A DNA stretch of 64,000 bases from Morganella sibonii. Lineage in GTDB: Bacteria; Pseudomonadota; Gammaproteobacteria; Enterobacterales; Enterobacteriaceae. Position 1 is the stretch's first letter. Every line of letters begins with the position of its first letter. A model generated the notes under the pieces. The model ran no database searches, was not told where the DNA came from, and saw nothing but the letters and a program-made list of their open reading frames with translations. The position numbers and the translations under genes are program-made. Where the stretch lies: assembly GCF_040560245.1 (NCBI RefSeq), contig NZ_JAKMWP010000011.1; one strand, written 5' to 3'. This document shows positions 17,369 to 26,445 of this stretch, in pieces.

Positions 17369-17638
17369 ATGAAACGTAAATTATCCTTATTACTCGGTAA
17401 CCTGCTGATGGTTGTCGGTATGTTACTGATGGTCGGCAGCATGGCCTTTACTGTCAGTGTCCTTATTTTCGCACTCCCGTTACCGGATATTTATTCCGAA
17501 GCCTCTCTGATGGGGATCTTTATCGGTGCGCTGGTATGGCTGGGCGGAGCCGGTCTGAGCGGGCGTCGTGAATCCATCGCGGATAAATATTACTGGCTGC
17601 GTCATTTCCACAGCCGTTATCGCCGCCGGATGCCGTAA
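17369..17638 (+). CDS. ychH: YchH family stress-induced inner-membrane protein
   Basis: The 89-residue protein has two hydrophobic segments (about residues 6-32 and 45-65) and a basic C-terminus (HFHSRYRRRMP). It matches the YchH/DUF2583 family in length and in its place beside pth. The ATG at 17369 is preceded by GGAGG, while the longer frame beginning at 17276 has no support. It is divergent from pth, as in E. coli. E. coli YchH is linked to stress resistance; the molecular role is not known. Confidence 0.9.
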   Translation: MKRKLSLLLGNLLMVVGMLLMVGSMAFTVSVLIFALPLPDIYSEASLMGIFIGALVWLGGAGLSGRRESIADKYYWLRHFHSRYRRRMP

Positions 17639-17703
17639 CACGGGTGTCATAAAATAACCGGGAACGGTTATTACTCACTGCGGTTAAATACCTGCCAACA
17701 AAA

Positions 17704-17727
17704 AACCCGTTGTGTTCACAACGGGTT
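17704..17727 (-). terminator. Intrinsic terminator of prs
   Basis: An 11-base-pair stem (AACCCGTTGTG/CACAACGGGTT) has a 2-base apparent loop. Read on the minus strand it is followed by TTTTTTG, giving a standard intrinsic terminator 32 bases past the prs stop. Confidence 0.8.
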
Positions 17728-17758
17728 CAGACACGCAATGTGTACGCTGATGGTTAAA

Positions 17759-18706
17759 TCAGTGTTCGAACATCGCGGAGATAGACTCTTCATTACTGAT
17801 ACGGCGGATGGCTTCTGCCAGCATTCCGGATAAAGTCAGTGAACGGACTTTATTCAGTGCTTTAATTTCCGCTGATAACGGAATGGTGTCACAGACAATC
17901 ACTTCATCAATCACAGAATCACGGATATTGTTGACCGCGTTGCCGGAGAAGATAGGGTGAGTTGCGTATGCAAACACACGTTTCGCACCACGTTCTTTCA
18001 GTGCTTCCGCAGCTTTGCACAGCGTGCCCCCGGTATCGATCATATCGTCAACCAGCACACAGTCACGACCGGCAACATCACCGATGATATGCATCACCTG
18101 AGAAACGTTCGCACGCGGGCGGCGTTTATCAATAATAGCCATATCAGTGTCGTTCAGCAGTTTGGCGATCGCACGGGCGCGGACCACACCACCGATATCC
18201 GGAGAAACCACAATCGGGTTATCCAGATTTTTCTGCAACATATCTTCCAGCAGGATAGGGCTGCCGAATACGTTATCAACCGGGACATCGAAGAAGCCCT
18301 GAATCTGCTCAGCGTGAAGATCTACTGTCAGCACACGGTCAACACCCACACTTGAGAGGAAGTCAGCGACCACTTTCGCGGTGATTGGCACACGCGTGGA
18401 GCGGACGCGGCGATCCTGACGGGCATAGCCGAAATACGGGATAACAGCAGTGATACGACCCGCAGAAGCACGGCGCAGCGCGTCAACCATAACAACCAGT
18501 TCCATCAGGTTATCGTTGGTCGGTGCACAGGTAGACTGGATGATGAATACATCACCACCACGCACGTTTTCATTGATTTGAACACTGACTTCACCGTCGC
18601 TGAAACGACCGATTGCAGCGTCTCCGAGGTTAGTGTACAGGCGGTTGGCAACACGTTGTGCTAGTTCCGGGATGGCGTTACCAGCAAAAAGCTTCATATC
18701 AGGCAC
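17759..18706 (-). CDS. prs: Ribose-phosphate pyrophosphokinase (PRPP synthetase)
   Basis: The 315-residue enzyme makes PRPP from ribose-5-phosphate and ATP for nucleotide, His, Trp and NAD synthesis. Motifs are the FSDGEV loop, the Mg-ATP site DLHAEQIQGFFD, and the PRPP-binding signature VLVDDMIDTGGTLCKAA. The GTG at 18706 is the start (VPDMKLFAGN), which reproduces the 315 residues of E. coli Prs and uses a GAGG 9 bases upstream. An ATG six codons earlier is not needed. It is the next gene after ispE on the same strand, as in E. coli. Confidence 0.97.
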   Translation of the reverse strand: MPDMKLFAGNAIPELAQRVANRLYTNLGDAAIGRFSDGEVSVQINENVRGGDVFIIQSTCAPTNDNLMELVVMVDALRRASAGRITAVIPYFGYARQDRRVRSTRVPITAKVVADFLSSVGVDRVLTVDLHAEQIQGFFDVPVDNVFGSPILLEDMLQKNLDNPIVVSPDIGGVVRARAIAKLLNDTDMAIIDKRRPRANVSQVMHIIGDVAGRDCVLVDDMIDTGGTLCKAAEALKERGAKRVFAYATHPIFSGNAVNNIRDSVIDEVIVCDTIPLSAEIKALNKVRSLTLSGMLAEAIRRISNEESISAMFEH

Positions 18707-18782
18707 GAGAAAAACCTCAGGCATGCGTCCAGAGAGATTGAATTGTGAACCTGAAAGCGTCCGGGGACGGAATCAGGGGCAA

Positions 18783-19658
18783 TTACAGTAGACCAGCGCG
18801 GAACTGATGAAGCGGCGAAATGTTGACACCACGTGCCACAAAGCCCTTCACCCACGCCGGCGCGTTAATTAACACCTGTCGGGCGGCTGCCTGGTTTTCG
18901 AACTCTCCGAACACACATGCACCCGTACCGGTCAGGCGTGACGGGGTATATTGTAGCAGCCAGGAAAGAAGATCATCAACCTCACGAAAACGTTTTCTTG
19001 CGATCGGTTCACAGTCATTTGCGTACGGAGCCTGTAATAATGCGGGCAGAGAGCGGATCGGCGTATCGCGAATTAATTGCGGATCTGTGAAGATAAGCGG
19101 TGTCGGAACCGAAATTCCGGGGTGTGCGACCAGATACCAGCGCTCCGGCGGAGATGCCGGGTGCAGAATTTCGCCTATTCCTTCAGCAATGGCCGCATGA
19201 CCCCGGACAAATACCGGGACATCAGCGCCGAGTGTGACACCGAGTTCCGCAAGCGTGTCGTCGGGTAACTGTAACTGCCAGTGATAATTCAGCGCAATAA
19301 GCACTGTCGCGGCATTGGAGGAACCGCCGCCGATACCGCCGCCCATCGGCAGTACTTTTTCAACGGCAATATCCGCACCGGGCAAACCGGCGGTCAGCTG
19401 ATGCTCCCGGGCATAGTGTTGTAACAGACGGGCTGCGCGGATCACCAGATTCTGCTCATCCGGTACGCCGGCAAGCGGGGTCAGCAGACGGATCACACCA
19501 TCAGTGCGCGGTGTGATTGTGACACTGTCACCATGATCCAGAAACTGAAACAAGGTTTGCAGAGTGTGATAACCGTCCGCACGGCGGCCTGTGATATACA
19601 GAAACAGGTTCAGTTTGGCGGGGGACGGCCAGGTCAGAGATGTCAGTTGAGTGTCCAT
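18783..19658 (-). CDS. ispE: 4-(cytidine 5'-diphospho)-2-C-methyl-D-erythritol kinase
   Basis: The 291-residue GHMP-superfamily kinase of the MEP pathway of isoprenoid synthesis phosphorylates CDP-methylerythritol. It shows WPSPAKLNLFLYITGRRADGYH at the N-terminus with the catalytic Lys and His region, the GHMP glycine loop PMGGGIGGGSSNAA, and LGADVPVFV. The C-terminal LTGTGACVFGEF is the third motif. Its start lies inside the 3' end of lolB (16-base overlap), so lolB and ispE are coupled. Confidence 0.96.
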   Translation of the reverse strand: MDTQLTSLTWPSPAKLNLFLYITGRRADGYHTLQTLFQFLDHGDSVTITPRTDGVIRLLTPLAGVPDEQNLVIRAARLLQHYAREHQLTAGLPGADIAVEKVLPMGGGIGGGSSNAATVLIALNYHWQLQLPDDTLAELGVTLGADVPVFVRGHAAIAEGIGEILHPASPPERWYLVAHPGISVPTPLIFTDPQLIRDTPIRSLPALLQAPYANDCEPIARKRFREVDDLLSWLLQYTPSRLTGTGACVFGEFENQAAARQVLINAPAWVKGFVARGVNISPLHQFRAGLL

Positions 19659-20272
19659 GAATCCATTTTCAGCTTAATACGGTTATCACCCTGTTCGATA
19701 TCCAGACGGTTCGGCAGTTGCGGGGACACTTTTTCATCATAAGACTGATAAGTGACTTTCCACTTTTCCATACCCTGCGACCAGTTCAGTGCTTTCAGGT
19801 GATACTGATTACTGATGGCATAAGACTGCGCATCGCCCGGCAGGCCGACAATCCACTGGCGCAGGTTTTCCATCGGGATGGCCATGCCGGTCAGCTGGTA
19901 AATCATACTGTCCGGGTCGTCACTGTAATATTTCTGACCTTTGTTATCAGTAAGCTGTGTCTGTCCGTCTTTGACAATCAGCTCCAGTTCGGTACTGCCG
20001 ACCGGGTTGGTGAGCAGCAGTTTGTAGCTGTCAGGAGAGTACTGCTGCCAGAAAAAACGGGCATAGGTTTTTTGCGTTGCGCCGATGTAGGCAAACGACC
20101 CGCGTGTCTGGTAACGCTGTAACTGATTAATATGTTGTGTTTGTGCTTTCCAGCCGGCAGAGGTGGCGGAAACATCGCCTTTCTCTGTATTGTCGGGCAG
20201 GGTACAGGCGGCAAGTATCAGGCTGCACAGGGGCAGTAACCGGATAAAGCGCGGGAATTGAATAGAGGCCAC
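19643..20272 (-). CDS. lolB: Outer-membrane lipoprotein receptor LolB
   Basis: The 209-residue lipoprotein receives lipoproteins from LolA and inserts them in the outer membrane. The signal peptide ends with a lipobox LAAC, giving a lipidated Cys at about residue 22. The mature part has the LolB landmarks YQTRGSFAYI, FFWQQYSPDSYKLLLTNPVGSTELEL and LRQWIVGLPG. It overlaps ispE by 16 bases. The divergent hemA gene starts about 280 bases away, so the intergenic region should hold both promoters. Confidence 0.95.
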   Translation of the reverse strand: MASIQFPRFIRLLPLCSLILAACTLPDNTEKGDVSATSAGWKAQTQHINQLQRYQTRGSFAYIGATQKTYARFFWQQYSPDSYKLLLTNPVGSTELELIVKDGQTQLTDNKGQKYYSDDPDSMIYQLTGMAIPMENLRQWIVGLPGDAQSYAISNQYHLKALNWSQGMEKWKVTYQSYDEKVSPQLPNRLDIEQGDNRIKLKMDSWTLN

Positions 20273-20552
20273 GTTGTAATTTCCTTTAACAACTTATAAA
20301 AGCAATAACAGTATTGTGCCTGTTTCAGTGGCTGTTTCCTACCTCTCTTACGCTGATTTACGCAATTATCCGTGCCGTGAATGCCTCCTGTTGCGCATCA
20401 TATTATGTGCTTATTATCACTGTTTCCTGTTTAACGCTTTAATTGCACGGAACCGGCTGCTAAAATGCATGCAGTTATCCTTAGTAAGGGTGTTGATTTC
20501 CGGTATACTTAACCGGTATTTTACACACTTACCCCGGTCTGTATTGCAGGAT

Positions 20553-21815
20553 ATGACTTTATTAGCACTCGGCATTAATCATAAAACCGCCCCTGTGGCC
20601 CTGCGTGAGAAAGTGACTTTCTCACCGGACAGCATGGAAGCGGCATTAACCAATCTGCTCGAACAACCGTCCGTGAGCGGCGGCGTTGTGCTGTCTACCT
20701 GCAACCGGACAGAAATCTATCTCAGTGTGGATGAACAGAATGATCAGCGCAATCAGCTGATTGACTGGCTGTGCCGCTATCACAACATCAACCCGCAGGA
20801 ACTGATGTCCAGTCTTTACTGGCATCAGGATAATGACGCCGTCAGTCATCTGATGCGCGTGGCCAGCGGGCTGGACTCTCTGGTGCTCGGCGAGCCGCAG
20901 ATCCTGGGGCAGGTCAAAAAAGCCTTTGCACAATCGCAGACATACCGTTCACTCTCCCGTGAACTGGAGCGCCTGTTCCAGAAATCCTTTTCTGTTGCCA
21001 AACGGGTGCGTACTGAAACTGATATCGGTGCCAATGCGGTATCGGTGGCGTTTGCGGCCTGCACACTGGCACGTCAGATTTTCGAATCCTTATCCAAACT
21101 GAATATCCTGCTGGTCGGGGCGGGGGAAACCATTGAACTGGTTGCCCGTCATCTGAATGAGCACGGCGTAAAACATATGATGATCGCCAACCGTACCCGT
21201 GAACGGGCCCGCGTGCTGGCGCAGGAAGTCAATGCAGAGGTGATCACACTGCCGGAAATCGACAGCCGGCTGGCGGAAGCAGATATTGTTATCAGCTCCA
21301 CGGCCAGCCCGTTGCCGATTATCGGTAAAGGTATGGTGGAACGCGCACTTAAAGCCCGGCGTAATCAGCCTATGCTGCTGGTGGATATTGCGGTTCCCCG
21401 TGATATTGAAGCGGATGTCGAAAAGCTCAGTAACGTCTATCTCTACACGGTGGATGATCTTGAGGCGATTATTGAGCACAATCTGGCTCAGCGCCAGGTG
21501 GCGGCACAACAGGCAGAATCTATTGTGGTGCAGGAAAGCGGACATTTTATGGAATGGCTGCGCGCCCAGAGCGCGGTAAACACGATCCGTGAATACCGCG
21601 AACAGGCCGAAGAGATCCGCGCCGCGATGGCTGCCAGAGCGGTGGCACTGATTCAGCAGGGGCATGACCCGGAAGAGGTCATCAACCAGATGTCGCAGCA
21701 ACTGACCAACCGCCTGATCCACGCACCGACCAAATCACTTCAGCAGGCCGCCGGCGATGGTGATACCGGCCGCCTGACTCTGTTACGCGACAGCCTCGGG
21801 CTGGAGCATCATTAA
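20553..21815 (+). CDS. hemA: Glutamyl-tRNA reductase
   Basis: The 420-residue enzyme is the first committed step of haem synthesis, reducing Glu-tRNA to glutamate-1-semialdehyde. The start at 20553 (MTLLALGINHKTAP) gives the E. coli-like N-terminus; a longer frame upstream has no family sequence. The active-site thiol lies in LSTCNRTE (Cys50). GLDSLVLGEPQILGQVK is the family signature, and VGAGETIELVARHL is the NADPH-binding loop. The N-terminal Thr/Leu residues are the region targeted by proteolysis in enteric HemA. The next gene, prfA, follows by 37 bases. Confidence 0.97.
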   Translation: MTLLALGINHKTAPVALREKVTFSPDSMEAALTNLLEQPSVSGGVVLSTCNRTEIYLSVDEQNDQRNQLIDWLCRYHNINPQELMSSLYWHQDNDAVSHLMRVASGLDSLVLGEPQILGQVKKAFAQSQTYRSLSRELERLFQKSFSVAKRVRTETDIGANAVSVAFAACTLARQIFESLSKLNILLVGAGETIELVARHLNEHGVKHMMIANRTRERARVLAQEVNAEVITLPEIDSRLAEADIVISSTASPLPIIGKGMVERALKARRNQPMLLVDIAVPRDIEADVEKLSNVYLYTVDDLEAIIEHNLAQRQVAAQQAESIVVQESGHFMEWLRAQSAVNTIREYREQAEEIRAAMAARAVALIQQGHDPEEVINQMSQQLTNRLIHAPTKSLQQAAGDGDTGRLTLLRDSLGLEHH

Positions 21816-21852
21816 CTTCCTCTATATTATTTTTTAAGGTAGCAGACTACGA

Positions 21853-22935
21853 ATGAAGCCTTCTATTGTCGCAAAACTGGAAGCATTGAAAGAACGTTAT
21901 GAAGAAATTCAGGCGCACCTTGCGGACGCCGATGTTATCGCTGATCAGAATAAATTCCGTGCTCTGTCGAAAGAATATGCGCAGCTGACTGATGTTGCGA
22001 AATGTTTTGAAGCCTGGCAGACCATTCAGGATGATATCGAAACCGCGCAAATGCTTCTTGATGATCCTGAAATGAAGGAGATGGCACAGGAAGAGCTGAA
22101 AGACGCAAAACTGCGGAATGAAACCTTAGAGCAGGAATTACAGGTCTTATTACTGCCGAAAGATCCGGATGATGAACGCAACTGCTTCCTGGAAGTCCGT
22201 GCGGGCACCGGCGGTGATGAAGCCGCGCTGTTTGCCGGTGATCTGTTCCGGATGTACAGCCGTTATGCGGAATCACGCCGCTGGCGGATTGAGATTATGA
22301 ACAGCAATGACGGCGAGCACGGTGGTTATAAAGAAATCATCTTCAGAGTCACCGGTGAAAACGCATACGGTAATCTGAAGTTTGAATCCGGCGGTCACCG
22401 TGTGCAGCGTGTGCCGGAAACCGAATCCCAGGGACGTATCCACACCTCTGCCTGTACTGTCGCGGTACTGGCGGAAGTACCGGAAGCGGAACTGCCGGAT
22501 ATCAGCCCGGCGGATCTGCGTATTGATACCTTCCGTTCATCCGGTGCCGGTGGTCAGCACGTTAACACCACGGACTCCGCTATCCGTATCACCCATATTC
22601 CGACAGGGATTGTGGTGGAGTGTCAGGACGAACGTTCACAGCACAAAAACAAAGCGAAAGCTCTCTCAGTGCTGGCAGCACGTATCAAGGCAGCGGAAGA
22701 ATCCCGCCGTCATGAGGCGGAAGCCTCTGAGCGCCGCAATCTGCTGGGTTCCGGCGACCGTTCGGATCGTATCCGCACGTATAACTTCCCGCAGGGGCGT
22801 GTGACCGATCACCGCATCAACCTGACGCTGTACCGTCTGGATGAAGTGATGGAAGGCAAGCTGGATGCACTGATCCAGCCGCTGGTGAATGAATATCAGG
22901 CAGATCAGCTCGCGGCGCTGTCTGAGCAGGAGTGA
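21853..22935 (+). CDS. prfA: Peptide chain release factor 1
   Basis: The 360-residue RF1 recognises UAA and UAG. The GGQ motif (SSGAGGQHVN, near residue 234) triggers hydrolysis, and the codon-recognition PxT tripeptide is PET in VPETESQGR. The length equals E. coli RF1. It is followed directly by prmC, which methylates the GGQ glutamine of this factor; the two genes touch at TGATG. Since this factor reads UAG, it would compete with any readthrough of the amber codon at 14379-14381. Confidence 0.98.
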   Translation: MKPSIVAKLEALKERYEEIQAHLADADVIADQNKFRALSKEYAQLTDVAKCFEAWQTIQDDIETAQMLLDDPEMKEMAQEELKDAKLRNETLEQELQVLLLPKDPDDERNCFLEVRAGTGGDEAALFAGDLFRMYSRYAESRRWRIEIMNSNDGEHGGYKEIIFRVTGENAYGNLKFESGGHRVQRVPETESQGRIHTSACTVAVLAEVPEAELPDISPADLRIDTFRSSGAGGQHVNTTDSAIRITHIPTGIVVECQDERSQHKNKAKALSVLAARIKAAEESRRHEAEASERRNLLGSGDRSDRIRTYNFPQGRVTDHRINLTLYRLDEVMEGKLDALIQPLVNEYQADQLAALSEQE

Positions 22936-23771
22936 TGACGTTCCGGACATGGCTGGCGGAGGCTGTCAGCCGTTTAAGTCACAGCGACAGCCCGAAACGG
23001 GATGCGGAGATTCTGCTGACGTTTGTCACCGGCCGTACCCGCAGTTACATTATTGCGTTTGATGAAACTGCGCTCAGCGGGGATGAACAGCAACGCCTTG
23101 AGGCGCTGCTCGTCCGCCGGGAGCTGGGCGAACCGGTGGCGTATATCACCGGTGTGCGTGAATTCTGGTCACTGCCGCTGGAAGTTTCTCCCGCCACGCT
23201 GATCCCGCGGCCGGATACCGAATGTCTGGTGGAGGCGGCGCTGGAATTGTTACCGCCGTCATCCTGCGATATTCTGGATCTCGGTACCGGTACAGGCGCC
23301 ATCGCACTGGCACTGGCCTCTGAACGGCCGGATTGTCATGTGACCGGGGCGGATATTCAGCCGGATGCAGTGTCTCTGGCGCAGCGTAATGCTGCCCGCC
23401 TGGGACTGACAAATACGGCGTTTAAAGAAAGTCGCTGGTTTGCTTCACTGCCGATTCATCAATTTGCTATGATAGTGAGTAATCCCCCATACATTGATGA
23501 AAATGATGAGCATCTGGTGCAGGGGGATGTCCGTTTTGAGCCGCGCAGTGCGCTGGTCGCCCCGCAGAACGGTCTGGCCGATCTGGCGGAAATTGCTGTG
23601 CAGTCCGTGCATTATCTGACACCCGACGGGTGGCTGATTGTGGAACATGGCTGGCGGCAGGGAGAGGCTGTCCGTGAACTGTTCCGGGAAAACGGATTTT
23701 GCCGGGTGGAAACCCGCCGCGATTATGGCGGAAATGATCGGGTTACTTTAGGTCAACGGGAAGAGAAATGA
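22935..23771 (+). CDS. prmC: Release-factor glutamine N5-methyltransferase
   Basis: The 278-residue SAM-dependent enzyme methylates the GGQ glutamine of RF1 and RF2. SAM motif ILDLGTGTGAIALALASE and the catalytic NPPY (SNPPYIDE) are present. The N-terminal helical domain is complete, with REFWSLPLEVSPATLIPRPDTE. The ATG at 22935 overlaps the prfA stop by one base; a GTG one codon earlier is possible. E. coli PrmC has 277 residues, which fits. It overlaps sirB1 by 4 bases. Confidence 0.97.
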   Translation: MTFRTWLAEAVSRLSHSDSPKRDAEILLTFVTGRTRSYIIAFDETALSGDEQQRLEALLVRRELGEPVAYITGVREFWSLPLEVSPATLIPRPDTECLVEAALELLPPSSCDILDLGTGTGAIALALASERPDCHVTGADIQPDAVSLAQRNAARLGLTNTAFKESRWFASLPIHQFAMIVSNPPYIDENDEHLVQGDVRFEPRSALVAPQNGLADLAEIAVQSVHYLTPDGWLIVEHGWRQGEAVRELFRENGFCRVETRRDYGGNDRVTLGQREEK

Positions 23772-24574
23772 AAAGCATTGCCGATTTTGAATTCAATGGT
23801 GCGCCGTTACTGAACGGCATTATGTTAGTGCTGAAAACTGTCCGCCCTGATTTTGACCGGGAAAAGGCAGAAACACACATCAATGAACTTATCCGCCAGA
23901 CCCGTAAGCGCCTCCCGCCGCAGTCCGACGAACAGACCTGTTTACAGACACTGATTACCCTCTTTTATCATAAATGGCAGTTCGGCGGTGCCAGCGGTGT
24001 TTATTCACTGTCTGACACGCTGTGGCTGGACAATGTGCTGCGCACACAGCGCGGTTCACCGGTTTCGCTCGGCATCCTGTTCCTGCATATTGCACAGGCC
24101 ATCGGTCTGCCGGTTGTGCCGGTGGTTTTCCCGACCCAGCTTATTCTGCGGGCGGATCTTGATGACGATACGCTGTTTATCAATCCGATTAACGGCGATA
24201 TTCTGGATCAGCACACGCTGGATGTCTGGATTAAAGGCACGGTCAGCCCGGCGCATCATCTCACCGGGGATGACCTTGAAGAAGCTGAAAACAGCCATGT
24301 GGTGCGCAAATACCTCGACAGTATTAAAGTCGCGCTGATGGAAGAGAAAAAAATGGAGCTGGCACTGAAAATCAGCGAAACCATTTTATTATTTGACCCG
24401 GATGATCCGTATGAAATCCGTGACCGCGGGCTGATCTATGCCCAGCTGGATTGCAGTCATATCGCGATTTCCGATCTGAACTATTTTATTGAGCAATGTC
24501 CGCAGGACCCGGTATCGGAAATGATAAAAATGCAGATCCACACATACGAACAGCAGCATATCGTTCTGCATTAA
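23768..24574 (+). CDS. sirB1: SirB1 family protein (YchA)
   Basis: The 268-residue protein belongs to the SirB1/YchA family, which combines a transglutaminase-like N-terminal domain (the FGGASGVYSLSDTLWLD region and GSPVSLGILFLHIAQAIGLP) with a C-terminal tetratricopeptide-like tail (LFDPDDPYEIRDRGLIYAQLD). Length agrees with E. coli YchA (269). The start overlaps the prmC stop (ATGA). In E. coli sirB2 lies between prmC and sirB1; here there is no room for it. Its biochemical function is not established. Confidence 0.92.
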   Translation: MKSIADFEFNGAPLLNGIMLVLKTVRPDFDREKAETHINELIRQTRKRLPPQSDEQTCLQTLITLFYHKWQFGGASGVYSLSDTLWLDNVLRTQRGSPVSLGILFLHIAQAIGLPVVPVVFPTQLILRADLDDDTLFINPINGDILDQHTLDVWIKGTVSPAHHLTGDDLEEAENSHVVRKYLDSIKVALMEEKKMELALKISETILLFDPDDPYEIRDRGLIYAQLDCSHIAISDLNYFIEQCPQDPVSEMIKMQIHTYEQQHIVLH

Positions 24575-24640
24575 TAAACTGATACCGGTTTAGTGATTTC
24601 CATAAACGCAATTTAATTGCCTCTGCCAAAAGGTTATACC

Positions 24641-25492
24641 ATGCAACAGAAAGTCGTATCTATCGGGGATATTCGTGTCGGCAATGCGCTGCCGTTTGTT
24701 CTGTTCGGCGGCATGAACGTACTTGAATCCCGCGATCTGGCGATGAAAATCTGCGAACATTACGTGACTGTCACGCAGAAGCTGAATATTCCGTATGTCT
24801 TCAAAGCCTCTTTTGACAAAGCAAACCGCTCTTCCATCAACTCTTACCGTGGTCCGGGTCTTGAGGAAGGGATGAAGATTTTTGAAGAGCTGAAAAAAAC
24901 CTTCGGCGTTAAAATTATTACTGATGTTCACGAATCCTGGCAGGCACAGCCGGTGGCGGATGTGGTGGATGTGATTCAGTTACCGGCTTTCCTGGCACGT
25001 CAGACTGATCTGGTGGAAGCGATGGCAAAAACCGGCGCGGTCATTAACATCAAAAAACCGCAGTTTATCAGCCCGGGGCAGGTGGGTAATATCGCGGATA
25101 AATTCCGTGAAGGCGGTAATGACCAGATCATTTTATGTGATCGCGGCGCAAGCTTCGGTTATGACAACCTGGTTGTGGATATGCTGGGCTTTAAAGTGAT
25201 GGAAAAAGCCTCCGGCGGTTGCCCGGTGATTTTCGATGTCACGCACTCCCTGCAATGCCGCGACCCGTTTGGTGCCGCATCCGGCGGTCGCCGTGGTCAG
25301 GTGGCTGAACTGGCCCGTGCCGGGATGGCGGTTGGCCTGGGCGGTCTGTTCCTGGAAGCGCATCCGGACCCGGATAATGCCCGTTGTGATGGTCCTTCCG
25401 CACTGCCGCTGGCAAAACTGGAACCGTTCCTGCAACAGGTTAAAGCGATTGACGATCTGGTGAAAAGCTTCCCTGAGCTGGATACTGAATAA
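24641..25492 (+). CDS. kdsA: 3-deoxy-8-phosphooctulonate synthase
   Basis: The 283-residue enzyme condenses PEP with arabinose-5-phosphate in Kdo synthesis for LPS. Characteristic blocks are FGGMNVLESRDLAM, FKASFDKANRSS, ITDVHE, IKKPQFISPGQ, CDRGASFGYDNLVVDM and FDVTHSLQCRDPFGAASGGRRGQ. The start at 24641 (MQQKVVSIGD) is chosen since E. coli KdsA begins MKQKVVSIGD. An earlier ATG at 24617 adds eight unrelated residues. It ends 6 bases before yhcC. Confidence 0.97.
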   Translation: MQQKVVSIGDIRVGNALPFVLFGGMNVLESRDLAMKICEHYVTVTQKLNIPYVFKASFDKANRSSINSYRGPGLEEGMKIFEELKKTFGVKIITDVHESWQAQPVADVVDVIQLPAFLARQTDLVEAMAKTGAVINIKKPQFISPGQVGNIADKFREGGNDQIILCDRGASFGYDNLVVDMLGFKVMEKASGGCPVIFDVTHSLQCRDPFGAASGGRRGQVAELARAGMAVGLGGLFLEAHPDPDNARCDGPSALPLAKLEPFLQQVKAIDDLVKSFPELDTE

Positions 25493-25498
25493 TTTCCG

Positions 25499-26401
25499 AT
25501 GCAGCTTCACACAGTCGTTAACATGTTCGGCGCTGATCTTCAGCGCCGTTATGGCGAAAAAATTCATAAAATCACCCTCCACGGCGGCTTCAGCTGCCCC
25601 AACCGTGACGGCACCCTTGGACGCGGCGGTTGTACCTTCTGTAATGTGGCCTCTTTTGCGGATGAAAATGCACAGTATGATTCTATTGAAGATCAGCTGA
25701 GTCAGCAGTCCGTCAAAATCACCCGCGCCAAACGTTATCTCGCGTATTTTCAGGCGTATACCAGTACGTATGCGGAAGTGGAACTGCTGCGGAAAATGTA
25801 TGAGTCCGCGCTGACACAGGCGGATGTGGTCGGATTATGTGTCGGCACCCGGCCGGATTGTGTGCCGGAGGCGGTACTGGACCTGCTTCAGCATTATCAG
25901 CAGCAGGGCTATGAAGTGTGGCTGGAGCTGGGATTGCAGACCGCACATGATAAAACACTGAAACGCATCAACCGCGGTCATGATTTTGCCTGTTATCAGG
26001 CAACGACCCGGGCGGCGCGTGAGCGGGGACTGAAAGTGTGCTGTCACCTGATCAGCGGTCTGCCGGGAGAAACCGCCGCTGATAATCTCATCACACTTGA
26101 GCGTGTGCTGGATACCGGTGTTGAGGGCATCAAACTGCATCCGCTGCATATTGTGGACGGCAGCACGATGGCAAAAGCCTGGCGGGCGGGGCGCTTACCC
26201 GTGATTTCGCTGGAAGAATATGTTGCCACTGCCGGAGAGATGATCCGCCACACGCCGCCGGATGTGATTTATCACCGTATCTGCGCCAGCGCACGGCGTC
26301 CTACCTTACTGGCACCGGACTGGTGCAGCAACCGCTGGCTCGGTATGAACGGCCTGTGGCAGTATCTGCTGGCAAACGGCGGTCAGGGCAGCGCTCTCTG
26401 A
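25499..26401 (+). CDS. yhcC: Radical SAM protein, YhcC family
   Basis: The 300-residue protein belongs to the TIGR01212 radical SAM family. The cluster cysteines are Cys33, Cys45 and Cys48 in SCPNRDGTLGRGGCTFC, a CX11CX2C arrangement that is expected for this family. Other motifs are GLCVGTRPDC, WLELGLQTAHDKTL and HLISGLPGE. The substrate is unknown; a role in tRNA or small-molecule modification has been proposed for relatives. It starts 6 bases after kdsA, so it may be co-transcribed. In E. coli yhcC is elsewhere, so the pairing is a local rearrangement. Confidence 0.9.
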   Translation: MQLHTVVNMFGADLQRRYGEKIHKITLHGGFSCPNRDGTLGRGGCTFCNVASFADENAQYDSIEDQLSQQSVKITRAKRYLAYFQAYTSTYAEVELLRKMYESALTQADVVGLCVGTRPDCVPEAVLDLLQHYQQQGYEVWLELGLQTAHDKTLKRINRGHDFACYQATTRAARERGLKVCCHLISGLPGETAADNLITLERVLDTGVEGIKLHPLHIVDGSTMAKAWRAGRLPVISLEEYVATAGEMIRHTPPDVIYHRICASARRPTLLAPDWCSNRWLGMNGLWQYLLANGGQGSAL

Positions 26402-26438
26402 TTTGTAATATCTGATTTGCAATATCTGATCTGCAATA
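26397..26438 (+). repeat. Triple 14-base tandem repeat at the yhcC stop
   Basis: Three near-identical 14-base units (TCTGATTTGTAATA, TCTGATTTGCAATA and TCTGATCTGCAATA) lie head to tail. The first overlaps the TGA stop of yhcC. Units differ from one another at one or two positions. No function is obvious. Confidence 0.85.
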
Positions 26439-26445
26439 TGAGTAA

